The notes beneath the pieces were generated by a model. That model was not told the DNA's origin and made no database searches. It saw only the letters and a list, made by a program, of their open reading frames with translations. From the NCBI RefSeq assembly GCF_001544915.2, contig NZ_FCOE02000004.1, positions 1 through 64,000 of the forward strand: a DNA stretch of 64,000 bases. The letters are read 5' to 3'. Within the stretch, counting starts at the first letter, position 1. Each line of letters opens with the position of its first letter. The position numbers and the translations under genes are program-made. Below, in pieces: positions 1 to 8,312 of the stretch. This DNA is from Caballeronia pedi. GTDB lineage: Bacteria > Pseudomonadota > Gammaproteobacteria > Burkholderiales > Burkholderiaceae.

Positions 1-164
1 TCGAGATCGGACACACGCGCGACACTGCGCGCGCGGCGCGGCTCGCCGTGGCTCAGCACGGCCACGCCGCACGAGTCGTAGCCGCGATACTCGAGGCGGC
101 GCAGACCTTCGACCAGCACCGAGACGATGTTACGTTGCGCTACCGCGCCGACAATTCCGCACAT
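1..164 (-). CDS. glmS: Glutamine-fructose-6-phosphate aminotransferase (isomerizing), N-terminal fragment
   Basis: Only the first 54 codons are inside the window; the gene continues past base 1. The protein begins [17 protein letters not shown] and goes on with [16 protein letters not shown]. Cys2 is the N-terminal nucleophile of class II (Ntn) glutamine amidotransferases, and the YRGYDS segment is typical of GlmS. By family knowledge it converts fructose-6-phosphate and glutamine to glucosamine-6-phosphate, the first step to UDP-GlcNAc. It lies 81 bp downstream of glmU on the same strand, so both ends of UDP-GlcNAc synthesis are adjacent. The start ATG at 162-164 is fixed by the need for Cys at position 2. 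Confidence 0.95.
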   Translation of the reverse strand, partial: MCGIVGAVAQRNIVSVLVEGLRRLEYRGYDSCGVAVLSHGEPRRARSVARVSDL

Positions 165-245
165 GGACGTTCATCCTTTGAAACTTGCATTCGAAAGCGC
201 GGTGCACGAAGCGCCGCGCGCGTTGGGCTGAATCTCTCGACAGCC

Positions 246-1607
246 TTACGACTTCTTCTTCACCGGGCGTACATAGCCCGTCTTGCTCACCTGCGTCTTC
301 TCGTTGAGCACCAGCTCGCCTTCGCCGACATCTTTCCACACCGTCGTGCCCGCCGCGATGGTCACGCCGCGGCCCACGCGCACTGGCGCGACGAGTTGCG
401 TGTCCGAGCCGATGAACACGTCGTCCTCGATCACGGTGCGATGCTTGTTCGCGCCGTCGTAGTTGCAGGTGATCGTGCCCGCGCCCACGTTCACGCGCGC
501 GCCGATATCCGTATCGCCGATATAGGTGAGATGGTTCGCCTTCGAGCCGCGCCCGAGCACCGCGTTCTTCACCTCGACGAAGTTGCCGATATGCGCTTCA
601 TCGCCGAGCTTCGCGCCCGGACGCAGCCGCGCGTACGGACCGAGCACGACGTTCGCGCCGGTCGTGCCGCCTTCGATGTGCGTGTACGCATCGACACGCG
701 TGCCTGCGCCGATCGTGGCGTCGCGGATCACGCAGTTCGGGCCGATCGTCACATTGTCGGCGAGCGTCACGCGCCCTTCGAACACGCAATTCACGTCGAT
801 CGACACGTCCGCGCCGCATTCGAGCGTGCCGCGCACGTCGATGCGCGCCGGGTCCATCAGCGTCACGCCGGCGTCGAGCAATGCGTTCGCCACGTTGCGC
901 TGGTGGATGCGCTCCAGTTCCGCGAGCTGAATCTTGCTGTTCACGCCGAGCGTTTCCCATTCGGCGTCCGGCTGCGCGGTGACCACTTCGACACCCGCGT
1001 CGATGGCGCGCTCGACCACGTCCGTCAGATAGAACTCGCCTTGCGCGTTGTTGTTCCTCAGCGACGCGAGCCACGTTTCGAGCGTGCGCGTCGGCGTGAT
1101 CACGATGCCGGTGTTGATTTCCGCGATGCGCCGCTCTTCCTCGCTCGCATCCTTCTGCTCGACGATCTTCTTCACCTTGCCCGAAGCGTCGCGCACGATG
1201 CGCCCGTAGCCGGTCGGATCGCCGACGGTCACGGTAAGCACGCCGTAACGCTCGGCGCCCGCGGCCTCGATCAGGCGTTCTAGCGTGCTCGCGCGCGTGA
1301 GCGGCACGTCGCCATACAGCACGAGCGTGGGAACCGAAGGATCGAGCAACGGCAGCGCCTGCTGCACCGCGTGGCCCGTGCCGAGCTGCTTGTCCTGCAG
1401 CGCGAATTGCACGTCCGGCGCGCCGACGGCCTCGCGGACCTTGTCCGCGCCGTGCCCGACGACGACGACGAGACGCGTCGGCGAGAGCGTGCGCGCCGTA
1501 TCGATCACGTGGGCGAGCAACGGCTTGCCCGCCAGGGAATGGAGTACTTTCGGCAGGGCGGAGCGCATGCGCTTGCCCATGCCGGCAGCCAGAATCACGA
1601 TGTTCAT
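246..1607 (-). CDS. glmU: Bifunctional UDP-GlcNAc pyrophosphorylase / glucosamine-1-phosphate N-acetyltransferase
   Basis: 453 residues, the usual GlmU length. The N-terminal half is a uridylyltransferase with the signature [15 protein letters not shown] near residues 6-20. The C-terminal half is a left-handed beta-helix acetyltransferase built from hexapeptide repeats (for example [15 protein letters not shown]). It makes UDP-GlcNAc for peptidoglycan, LPS and here also for the UDP-ManNAcA pathway encoded by wecB/wecC at 21-24 kb. An upstream in-frame Met would add 14 residues, but the start at 1607 gives the canonical [10 protein letters not shown]-terminus and has AAGG about 10 nt upstream. 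It is followed by glmS. Confidence 0.96.
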   Translation of the reverse strand: MNIVILAAGMGKRMRSALPKVLHSLAGKPLLAHVIDTARTLSPTRLVVVVGHGADKVREAVGAPDVQFALQDKQLGTGHAVQQALPLLDPSVPTLVLYGDVPLTRASTLERLIEAAGAERYGVLTVTVGDPTGYGRIVRDASGKVKKIVEQKDASEEERRIAEINTGIVITPTRTLETWLASLRNNNAQGEFYLTDVVERAIDAGVEVVTAQPDAEWETLGVNSKIQLAELERIHQRNVANALLDAGVTLMDPARIDVRGTLECGADVSIDVNCVFEGRVTLADNVTIGPNCVIRDATIGAGTRVDAYTHIEGGTTGANVVLGPYARLRPGAKLGDEAHIGNFVEVKNAVLGRGSKANHLTYIGDTDIGARVNVGAGTITCNYDGANKHRTVIEDDVFIGSDTQLVAPVRVGRGVTIAAGTTVWKDVGEGELVLNEKTQVSKTGYVRPVKKKS

Positions 1608-1703
1608 CGCTGGGAGCCTTGCTGGTATGACGAGCCGCCAATTTATCACGCGGCTCTTTGGCGCAATGCGGCGAAACCCACGCTGCGCCTTATTGGATAA
1701 AGG

Positions 1704-2663
1704 TTACAGATCGTCGAACTGCACGATTGAAACCGCGCCGGGCGATCCTGACGGTTCGCTTGCACACGGTTCTTCGTCGAACGCGATATCGCCTTGCGGA
1801 TCGGCTTCGCCGGTCGCGCGCAGGCCGGCGAACGGAAACAGCGCGCTGTCCATCAGATGCGACGGCACCACGTTCGACAGCGCGTTGAACATATTCTCCA
1901 CGCGCCCGGGGAAACGCTTGTCCCATTCGCGGATCAGCGCCTTCATTTCCGCGCGCTTCAGGTTCGGTTGGCTGCCGCACAGATTGCACGGGATGATCGG
2001 GAATTCGCGCAGTTCGGCGTACTTTTCGAGATCGGTCTCCTTCACATACGCGAGCGGACGGATCACGACGTTCTTGCCGTCGTCGGATTGCAGCTTGGGC
2101 GGCATGCCCTTGAGCTTGCCGCCGTAGAACATGTTGAGCAGCAGCGTTTGCAGGATGTCGTCGCGATGATGCCCGAGCGCGATCTTGGTCGCGCCGAGCT
2201 CGCCCGCCACGCGATACAGGATGCCGCGACGCAGGCGCGAGCACAGCGAGCATGTGGTCTTGCCTTCCGGCACCAGGCGCTTGACGATGCTGTACGTGTC
2301 CTGATTCTCGATGTGAAACGGAATATCGAGCTTGCTCAGGTAATCCGGCAGGACGTGCTCCGGAAAGCCCGGCTGCTTCTGGTCGAGATTGACGGCGACG
2401 AGTTCGAAGTCGATTGGCGCGCGCTCGCGCAGGCGCATCAGGACGTCGAGCATCGCGTAGCTGTCCTTGCCGCCCGACAGGCACACCATGACCTTGTCGC
2501 CGTGCTCGATCATGTTGAAGTCGCCGATCGCCTCGCCGACCTGCCGCACGATGCGCTTGTACAGCTTGTTGTTCTCGTACGCTTCCTTCTGCTGGCGCTT
2601 GGTCAACGCCTCGCGCGCGGGCTTCTGTGCCTCGGCGGCTTCGATCGTGTCACGCGCGTTCAT
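1704..2663 (-). CDS. ttcA: tRNA 2-thiocytidine(32) synthetase TtcA
   Basis: 319 residues. The PP-loop ATP-binding motif SGGKDS lies near residue 64, and the paired cysteine motifs CSLC and CNLC are those that hold the Fe-S cluster in TtcA. The family thiolates C32 of certain tRNAs. The chosen start gives [13 protein letters not shown] and has a good AGAGGA ribosome site; the frame extends 45 arginine-rich codons further upstream, but that part overlaps folB and is not conserved in character. Its ATG overlaps the folB stop as ATGA, so the two are translationally coupled. Confidence 0.94.
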   Translation of the reverse strand: MNARDTIEAAEAQKPAREALTKRQQKEAYENNKLYKRIVRQVGEAIGDFNMIEHGDKVMVCLSGGKDSYAMLDVLMRLRERAPIDFELVAVNLDQKQPGFPEHVLPDYLSKLDIPFHIENQDTYSIVKRLVPEGKTTCSLCSRLRRGILYRVAGELGATKIALGHHRDDILQTLLLNMFYGGKLKGMPPKLQSDDGKNVVIRPLAYVKETDLEKYAELREFPIIPCNLCGSQPNLKRAEMKALIREWDKRFPGRVENMFNALSNVVPSHLMDSALFPFAGLRATGEADPQGDIAFDEEPCASEPSGSPGAVSIVQFDDL

Positions 2664-3061
2664 GCTCGTTCCTCTTTGATGCGAAAGACTTCGACGCCGA
2701 CCGCGTCGCAATCGGGATAGACGTCGGGCTTTTCCGTCGATACGGCCACCGCGCGCACGTTCGGATGCGCGAGCAGAGCCGCGGCGACGTCGTCGCACAG
2801 CGTTTCCTGCAAGTGGATATGGCCCTGCTTCACGCGCGCAGCGATAGTCGATCGCATGAAGTCGTAATCGACCACTTCGGACAGTTTGTCCGCGACGGGC
2901 GTCGACAGCGCGAGCGGCACGTACAGTTCGACGTTGATCACGACGCGTTGCTCGCCGCGCTTCTCGAAGTCATGCACGCCGATGTTGATGCGAACTTCGT
3001 AGTCACGCAGAAAAAGCCTCCGGCAATCGGTCAGCCGGGGATGCGAAAGTGCGGCAAGCAT
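2660..3061 (-). CDS. folB: Dihydroneopterin aldolase
   Basis: 133 residues. The segment [21 protein letters not shown] followed by VVINVEL is typical of FolB, as is a later block with [15 protein letters not shown] and the C-terminal VSTEKPDV. The family cleaves dihydroneopterin to 6-hydroxymethyl-dihydropterin in folate synthesis. It overlaps ttcA by 4 bp and sits 28 bp behind a pteridine-reductase-like SDR on the same strand, which supports a small pterin/folate group. The start at 3061 gives [10 protein letters not shown]; an internal start would remove residues before the conserved core, so the exact N-terminus is moderately certain. Confidence 0.92.
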   Translation of the reverse strand: MLAALSHPRLTDCRRLFLRDYEVRINIGVHDFEKRGEQRVVINVELYVPLALSTPVADKLSEVVDYDFMRSTIAARVKQGHIHLQETLCDDVAAALLAHPNVRAVAVSTEKPDVYPDCDAVGVEVFRIKEERA

Positions 3062-3089
3062 ATGAGTTCCAGTATTCAGTGAGCGCGTT

Positions 3090-3932
3090 TCAGGGCTTTT
3101 GCGCGCCGATCATGTACATCACGTCGCGCGGGCTCGGCACCAGGTGCTGGCCGCCATCGACGACGAGCGTCGTGCCGTTCACGCCGTGCGCGTTCGCGAG
3201 ATAGCAGGCGGCCTGCGCCACGTCCTCCACCGTCGATGCGCGGTTGAGCGGCGTCACGCGATGCGCCGCCTCGAACGACGCGGGCGTCTGCCCGGCGGAA
3301 ATCAGCGTCAGGCCCGGCGCCAGGCCGACGACACGCAGCTTCGGCCCCAGCGCCTGCGCCAGCGCGACGGTGGCGTTGTCGAGCGCCGCCTTCGTCAGCG
3401 TGTACGACAGGTAATCCGGATTCATGTTGTACAGCTTCTGGTCGAGCACGTTGATGACGACGCCACGTTGCGCATCGTCATCGGCTGCGGTATCGGGCGT
3501 GATCGCGTGCAGCATCCGCGCGAGCGTGAGCGGCGCCGCGACATTGACGGCCGTCATCTCAAGCAGCTTCGCGTAGCCGAAGTCGATCGCCGTATCTTCG
3601 TCGAAGCGCGATGCGCAGTTCACGACGCAGTTCAGTCCGCCGAACGTTTCGACGCACGCGGGCACGAGCCGCTCCACTTCGGCCTCGACACCCAGATCCG
3701 CCTTCAGCGCGACCGCGCGGCGTCCCAGCGCCTCGATATCCGCGACGGTTTCGCGCGCATCGAGCGCCGAGCCGCCATAGTGCACGGCGACGTCCCAGCC
3801 CTGCCGCGCGAATTCCAGCGCGACGCCGCGCCCGATACGCTTCGCCGCGCCCGTGACGAGCACGGTCCGAGAGCGTGACACGGAGCCGGAAGACGGCGAG
3901 TTGACGGAAGAAAACGGCGTGGAAGCGCTCAT
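3090..3932 (-). CDS. SDR-family oxidoreductase, pteridine reductase (PTR1/FolM)-like
   Basis: 280 residues. The Rossmann fold opens with VLVTGAAKRIGRGVALEFA (dinucleotide-binding TGxxxRIG, the variant seen in PTR1 and FolM), followed by VVNCAS and the catalytic YTLTK, and the C-terminus has the SDR DGGQH motif. The family reduces dihydropterins/dihydromonapterin with NADPH; the place directly ahead of folB fits a folate or pterin role. The first 22 residues (Ser/Pro-rich) precede the fold and may not be translated; the actual start could be later. It is divergent from the methyltransferase gene with only 13 bp between start codons, so the promoters must overlap the coding ends. Confidence 0.82.
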   Translation of the reverse strand: MSASTPFSSVNSPSSGSVSRSRTVLVTGAAKRIGRGVALEFARQGWDVAVHYGGSALDARETVADIEALGRRAVALKADLGVEAEVERLVPACVETFGGLNCVVNCASRFDEDTAIDFGYAKLLEMTAVNVAAPLTLARMLHAITPDTAADDDAQRGVVINVLDQKLYNMNPDYLSYTLTKAALDNATVALAQALGPKLRVVGLAPGLTLISAGQTPASFEAAHRVTPLNRASTVEDVAQAACYLANAHGVNGTTLVVDGGQHLVPSPRDVMYMIGAQKP

Positions 3933-3945
3933 TTACAATACTGGG

Positions 3946-5151
3946 ATGAATCCGAATGCCAGACAATCCGATAGTTTACCTGCTCCGGGCGCCGATGCGC
4001 TCGCGCAGTCCGAAGCGCTCACAGACCTGATCCGGGGACGTATCGCCGCGGCGGGCGGCTGGCTGCCGTTCGACCGCTATATGGACCTCGCGCTTTACGC
4101 GCCGGGCCTCGGCTATTACGGCGGTGGCGCGATGAAATTCGGCCGCCGCGCCGAGGACGGCAGCGACTTCGTCACCGCGCCCGAACTGTCCCCGCTTTTT
4201 GCGACGACGCTCGCGCGGCCCGTCGCGCAGGCTTTGCGACAAAGCGGCACGCGGCAGTTGATGGAATTCGGCGCGGGCACCGGCAAGCTCGCGGCTGGCC
4301 TTCTGACCGCGCTCGCCGATCTCGATGTGCCGTTCGACAGCTACGCGATCGTCGATCTCTCCGGCGAGTTGCGTGCGCGCCAGCGCGAGACCATCGAAAA
4401 GCAGGCGCCCGCGCTCGCCGCGAAGGTGAAATGGCTCGACGCGCTGCCCGACCGGTTCGAAGGCGTCGTGATCGGCAACGAAGTGCTCGACGCGATGCCC
4501 GTGCGCCTCGTGGTGCGCAAGCTCGGCGCGTGGCACGAGCGCGGCGTTGTCGTGCTGGACGGCCGTTTTGCGTTCGACGACCGGCCGATCAAACCCGACG
4601 CGCAAGTCGAATTGATCGATGCCGCCATCGACGAAGCGAACGATGAACCGTTCGCCGAATACGTCACTGAAACGCACGAAGCGGCGCTCGCGTTCACGAA
4701 GACCGTCTGCACGATGCTGACGCGTGGCGCGGCGTTTTTCGTCGACTATGGCTTTCCGCGGCGCGAGTTTTATCATGCGCAGCGCGCAGCCGGGACGCTG
4801 ATGTGCCACTACCGGCATCGCGCACATGGCGATCCGTTTCTGTATCCCGGCTTGCAGGACATCACCGCGCATGTGGAGTTTACGGGCATCGCGGAAGCGG
4901 GCGTCGAGACAGGCGCCGATTTGCTGGGCTTCACGTCGCAGGCGCGGTTTCTGATGAACGCCGGCATCACCGATGTGCTCAGCGATCTCGATCCTGCCGA
5001 CGTCAAGCGCTTTCTGCCTGCTGCGAATGCGGTGCAGAAGCTGCTTTCGGAAGCGGAGATGGGCGAGCTGTTCAAGGTGATCGCGTTCTCGCGCAGTATT
5101 CCCGGGACGCTCGACGCTTTCGCGGCGGGCGATCGTTCTCACACGCTATGA
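3946..5151 (+). CDS. Class I SAM-dependent methyltransferase, MidA/NDUFAF7 family (COG1565)
   Basis: 401 residues. Characteristic blocks are WLPFDRYMDLALYAPGLGYY, the SAM-binding stretch LMEFGAGTGKLA, and the family marker GNEVLDAMPVRLV. In eukaryotes NDUFAF7/MidA methylates an arginine of a complex I subunit; the bacterial role is not established. The start at 3946 (MNPNARQ) is chosen because earlier codons lie inside the divergent SDR gene. Nearby at 7.2-8.2 kb is an NDUFA9-like protein, another relative of a complex I accessory factor, but that proximity may be chance. Confidence 0.88.
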   Translation: MNPNARQSDSLPAPGADALAQSEALTDLIRGRIAAAGGWLPFDRYMDLALYAPGLGYYGGGAMKFGRRAEDGSDFVTAPELSPLFATTLARPVAQALRQSGTRQLMEFGAGTGKLAAGLLTALADLDVPFDSYAIVDLSGELRARQRETIEKQAPALAAKVKWLDALPDRFEGVVIGNEVLDAMPVRLVVRKLGAWHERGVVVLDGRFAFDDRPIKPDAQVELIDAAIDEANDEPFAEYVTETHEAALAFTKTVCTMLTRGAAFFVDYGFPRREFYHAQRAAGTLMCHYRHRAHGDPFLYPGLQDITAHVEFTGIAEAGVETGADLLGFTSQARFLMNAGITDVLSDLDPADVKRFLPAANAVQKLLSEAEMGELFKVIAFSRSIPGTLDAFAAGDRSHTL

Positions 5152-5161
5152 GTGCGCGATC

Positions 5162-5356
5162 ATGATTCGCTGGCTGCTCACGACTTTTATCGCGCTCGCG
5201 ATTCTGTCCGGCTCGATGCCGTGGCTGAAGAAAATCGGCATCGGGAGGCTGCCGGGGGATTTCACGCTGCGGATCTTTGGACGTGAGTACTCATTTCCGT
5301 TTATGTCGACGTTGTTGTTGTCGGTTTTGCTTTCGCTGATTGCTCGGGCGCTTTGA
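5162..5356 (+). CDS. DUF2905 small membrane protein
   Basis: 64 residues with two hydrophobic segments (about 4-20 and 48-63) around a conserved-looking middle, LKKIGIGRLPGDFTL, which is the hallmark of DUF2905 proteins. Function unknown. It follows the MidA-type methyltransferase after 10 bp and may be co-transcribed. The stop is 4 bp from the stop of the convergent cca gene, leaving no room for a separate terminator. Confidence 0.85.
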   Translation: MIRWLLTTFIALAILSGSMPWLKKIGIGRLPGDFTLRIFGREYSFPFMSTLLLSVLLSLIARAL

Positions 5357-5360
5357 GGCC

Positions 5361-6596
5361 TCACGCCCCCAGCGCCCCCTTCACCGCCGCCACCCGCGCA
5401 TCGTGCACCGCATCCTTGATCTTCGCGGGCTGCTCGGCGTACTCCTGCGCGACCGCGCCAGCATCGACCGCACGCGCCGCGACCAACGCTTCCCGCAACC
5501 GCTCCGCCTGCGGATAAGCCTGCTTCTCCAGCCCCAGCCTGCCACGCGCATCGGCGAGACACGCCTGTAGCGCCTCGGCAAACCGCGCCGGCTTGCGCAA
5601 CGCATCCGACCGCTCGAAGAGCCTGACGAGCGCCGCCGCGCCCATCTCCATCACGCGATGAATATTGCCGTGCTCACGCGCGACCAGCACGGCCAGATCG
5701 CGGCATTCATTCGGCACGCGCAGCCGCTCGCACAATGGCCGCAAGAGATCGACGCTGCGCCCCTCATGACCGATGTGACGCGGCAAGATATCCTCCGGCG
5801 TCGTCGCCTTGCCGAGATCGTGAGTGAGCGCGGCGAAGCGCACCGGCAACGCAAACCGCTGCGACGCGGCGTAGTCCAGCACCATCATCACATGTACGCC
5901 GGTGTCCACTTCCGGGTGATAATCCGCGCGCTGCGGCACGCCCCACAGCGCATCGACTTCGGGAAGAATCCGCACCAGCGCGCCGCAGCCGCGCAACACC
6001 TCGAACATGCGCGACGGCTTCTTCTCCATCAAACCACGCGACACTTCCTGCCACACGCGCTCGGGCACCAGCGCATCGACTTCGCCCGCCGCGACCATCT
6101 TCTGCATCAGCTCGGCGGTTTCCGGCGCGACATCGAAATTCGCGAAACGCGCCGCGAAGCGCGCGAGGCGCAGAATACGCACCGGATCTTCGATGAACGC
6201 ATCGCCCACATGCCGGAACAGCCGGTTCTTCAGGTCGCTCTGGCCGTCGAACGGATCGATGACCGGCCCGGTCAGTTCGCCCGCTGGCGTGACCTCGCGC
6301 GCCATCGCGTTGATCGTGAGATCGCGCCGCGCGAGATCCTCCTCCAGCGTGACGTCCGGCGAATAGTAGAACTGGAAGCCGTGATAGCCCGCCGCCGTCT
6401 TGCGCTCGGTGCGCGCGAGCGCGTATTCCTCGTGCGTCTCGGGATGCAGAAACACCGGAAAGTCCTTCCCCACCGGGCGATACCCCTGCGCCACCATCTG
6501 CTCGGGCGTCGCGCCCACGACGACATAATCGCGATCCACCACCGGCACGCCGAGCAATTCGTCCCGGATCGCGCCGCCGACTGCGTAGATATTCAT
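5361..6596 (-). CDS. cca: Multifunctional CCA tRNA nucleotidyltransferase
   Basis: 411 residues, very near the E. coli enzyme. The N-terminus MNIYAVGGAIRDELLG and the DRDYVV motif form the nucleotidyltransferase site; RRDLTINAMA follows. A C-terminal HD domain is visible as ALTHDLGK, supporting the phosphohydrolase activities of the gammaproteobacterial/betaproteobacterial type. It adds or repairs the 3' CCA end of tRNAs. The start at 6596 overlaps the stop of the GST gene as ATGA; ten further in-frame codons upstream lie within that gene and are not needed. Confidence 0.96.
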   Translation of the reverse strand: MNIYAVGGAIRDELLGVPVVDRDYVVVGATPEQMVAQGYRPVGKDFPVFLHPETHEEYALARTERKTAAGYHGFQFYYSPDVTLEEDLARRDLTINAMAREVTPAGELTGPVIDPFDGQSDLKNRLFRHVGDAFIEDPVRILRLARFAARFANFDVAPETAELMQKMVAAGEVDALVPERVWQEVSRGLMEKKPSRMFEVLRGCGALVRILPEVDALWGVPQRADYHPEVDTGVHVMMVLDYAASQRFALPVRFAALTHDLGKATTPEDILPRHIGHEGRSVDLLRPLCERLRVPNECRDLAVLVAREHGNIHRVMEMGAAALVRLFERSDALRKPARFAEALQACLADARGRLGLEKQAYPQAERLREALVAARAVDAGAVAQEYAEQPAKIKDAVHDARVAAVKGALGA

Positions 6597-7216
6597 CGCG
6601 CTTCCTCGCGCGCGCCGTCGATCCACGCCGCGACCGCCGGCAGCGCCGTGATGCGCTTCGCATAGTCGAGCGACGTCGCGCTCAGTTCAGGCGCGTAGGT
6701 ATTGAAGCGCATGACGACCGGCGCGAACATCGCGTCCGCGATGCCGAATTCATCGCCGAACAGGAACGGTCCGCCCCACTTCGCCAGGCACTCCGCCCAG
6801 ATCGCCTCGATGCGCGCGATGTTCGCGAGCGCGCCCGGCGTCGCGCCCGTGCCCGGCGCGTGCGTCGTGATTTCCATCGGCATGTTCTGGCGCAGGTCCG
6901 CGAAGCCCGCGTGCATCTCCGCGCTGATGCTGCGCGCATGCGCGCGGGCGGCGCCGTCGCGCGGCCACATCGCATGCTGGGGGTGCAGCTCGGCGATCGT
7001 CTCGACGATCGCAAGCGATTCCCACACGGCAGCGCCGGAATCGGTGACGAGGCACGGCACCTTGCCCGACGGCGAGACCGCGAGAATCTTCGATTTCGTG
7101 TCGGGCTGGCCGAGGCGAATCAGCACTTCGTCGAACGGGATGCCGAAATGTTCGAGCAGCACCCACGGCCGCATCGACCAGGAAGAATTGAACTTGTCAC
7201 CGATAACGAGTTTCAT
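6593..7216 (-). CDS. Glutathione S-transferase family protein
   Basis: 207 residues. The N-terminal thioredoxin-like half contains NSSWSMRPWVLLEHFGIPFDE and the glutathione-contacting SGKVPCL ... WESLAI pattern (Pro of the cis-Pro loop, then E-S). The helical C-terminal half has FGIADAMFAPVV, the usual N-capping box region of GSTs. Substrate unknown. It is 18 bp downstream of the NDUFA9-like gene and overlaps cca by 4 bp, so these three are likely one transcript. Confidence 0.9.
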   Translation of the reverse strand: MKLVIGDKFNSSWSMRPWVLLEHFGIPFDEVLIRLGQPDTKSKILAVSPSGKVPCLVTDSGAAVWESLAIVETIAELHPQHAMWPRDGAARAHARSISAEMHAGFADLRQNMPMEITTHAPGTGATPGALANIARIEAIWAECLAKWGGPFLFGDEFGIADAMFAPVVMRFNTYAPELSATSLDYAKRITALPAVAAWIDGAREEAR

Positions 7217-7234
7217 GCGATCAAAAAAAGAGAA

Positions 7235-8191
7235 TTAACGATGCGCGGTTGCGCGGTAAGCGTTGAAGCGCGAGCGCGACGCGTTGCCGGTCAGATACAG
7301 CGGCGCGATCGTCTCGATGCTCGCTGGCTCGTCGATGCCCAGTTCCGGCGCGAGCGGCCCGCTCGCGATGTTCGGCGTCTTCATCGAATCGAGATTGTCG
7401 CGCGAGATGATCGGCTGGCCGGGCGCCATTTCCATGGTCATCGCCTGTAGACGGCCGAGGCTCTCCGGCAGCTTGATGATGCGCGAATGCTTGCCGATGG
7501 TCGCGCCCGCGAAGCGCACGAGTTCCGCGAGCGTGTAGACGCTGGGACCCGCGAGTTCGTAGACGTGGCCGTTGGCGGCGTCGAGGTCGAGCACGTTGAC
7601 CATCCCTTTCGCCACATCGCCGACGAACACGGGCTGAAACTGCGCATCGGCGCATGCGAGCGGGATGACCGGGAACATGCGCTCCAGAAACGCAAACTGG
7701 TTGAGCAGGTTGTCCTCGGGCCCGAACACCACGGAACTGCGGAAGATCGTCCAGTCCAGTCCCGACTCGCGGATGATCTTCTCGCCGTCGCCCTTCGAGC
7801 GCAGGTACATGCTCGGGCCTTGCGGGTCGGCGCCGATCGCGCTCATGTGCAGCAGACGCCGCACGCCCTTCGCCTCGCACGCGGCGGCAATCTTGCGCGG
7901 CAACTCGACATGCGCTTTCGCGAAATCCGGCCCGTAGGGATCGTCGCGCCGCCCCTGAAGAATGCCGACGAGATTGATCACTGCATCGCTCTGATCGATG
8001 AACGCGGCGAGTTGCACGGGATCGTGCACATCGGTTTCGATGACATCGATGGGCAACAGCGTGAGATGCGCGGCGGTTGCGCGCCGGCGGGTCGCGACGC
8101 GCACGGTCTTGCCGAGATCGACGAGCGCATTGATGAGATGGCTGCCGATGAAACCCGAACCGCCGATCAGCGCTACTTGTTGGTGTCGCAT
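7235..8191 (-). CDS. NAD(P)-binding protein, complex I NDUFA9-subunit-like family
   Basis: 318 residues. It opens with VALIGGSGFIGSHLINAL, a Rossmann GxxGxxG motif of atypical/extended SDRs. Further blocks INLVGILQG, LLHMSAIGAD and SKGDGEKII are typical of the NDUFA9-like group. The usual SDR Tyr-x-x-x-Lys is replaced by a Y-L-R-S-K arrangement (SMYLRSKGDGE), which still gives Y and K four apart. Role in bacteria is not defined; possibly nucleotide-bound accessory or quinone-related. Gene order is NDUFA9-like, GST, cca on the minus strand. Confidence 0.85.
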   Translation of the reverse strand: MRHQQVALIGGSGFIGSHLINALVDLGKTVRVATRRRATAAHLTLLPIDVIETDVHDPVQLAAFIDQSDAVINLVGILQGRRDDPYGPDFAKAHVELPRKIAAACEAKGVRRLLHMSAIGADPQGPSMYLRSKGDGEKIIRESGLDWTIFRSSVVFGPEDNLLNQFAFLERMFPVIPLACADAQFQPVFVGDVAKGMVNVLDLDAANGHVYELAGPSVYTLAELVRFAGATIGKHSRIIKLPESLGRLQAMTMEMAPGQPIISRDNLDSMKTPNIASGPLAPELGIDEPASIETIAPLYLTGNASRSRFNAYRATAHR

Positions 8192-8255
8192 GGTTCGCCT
8201 CTTGGGTCGCGGCCTGACGGATGCGGGTTCGGTTCAGAACGGCGGGCCGAAAATG

Positions 8256-8293
8256 AAAACGCCCGCGCGTCCTGTCGTGCGACGCGCGGGCGT
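8256..8293 (-). terminator. Rho-independent terminator of the lytic transglycosylase gene
   Basis: A perfect 13-bp stem (8259-8271 with 8281-8293, ACGCCCGCGCGTC against its complement) with a 9-nt loop. On the minus strand the stem is followed by a short T run ending TTTC. It lies 20 bp beyond the stop of the transglycosylase gene and before the next minus-strand gene. Confidence 0.8.
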
Positions 8294-8312
8294 GAGGTTC
8301 GCTTCGGGCCGG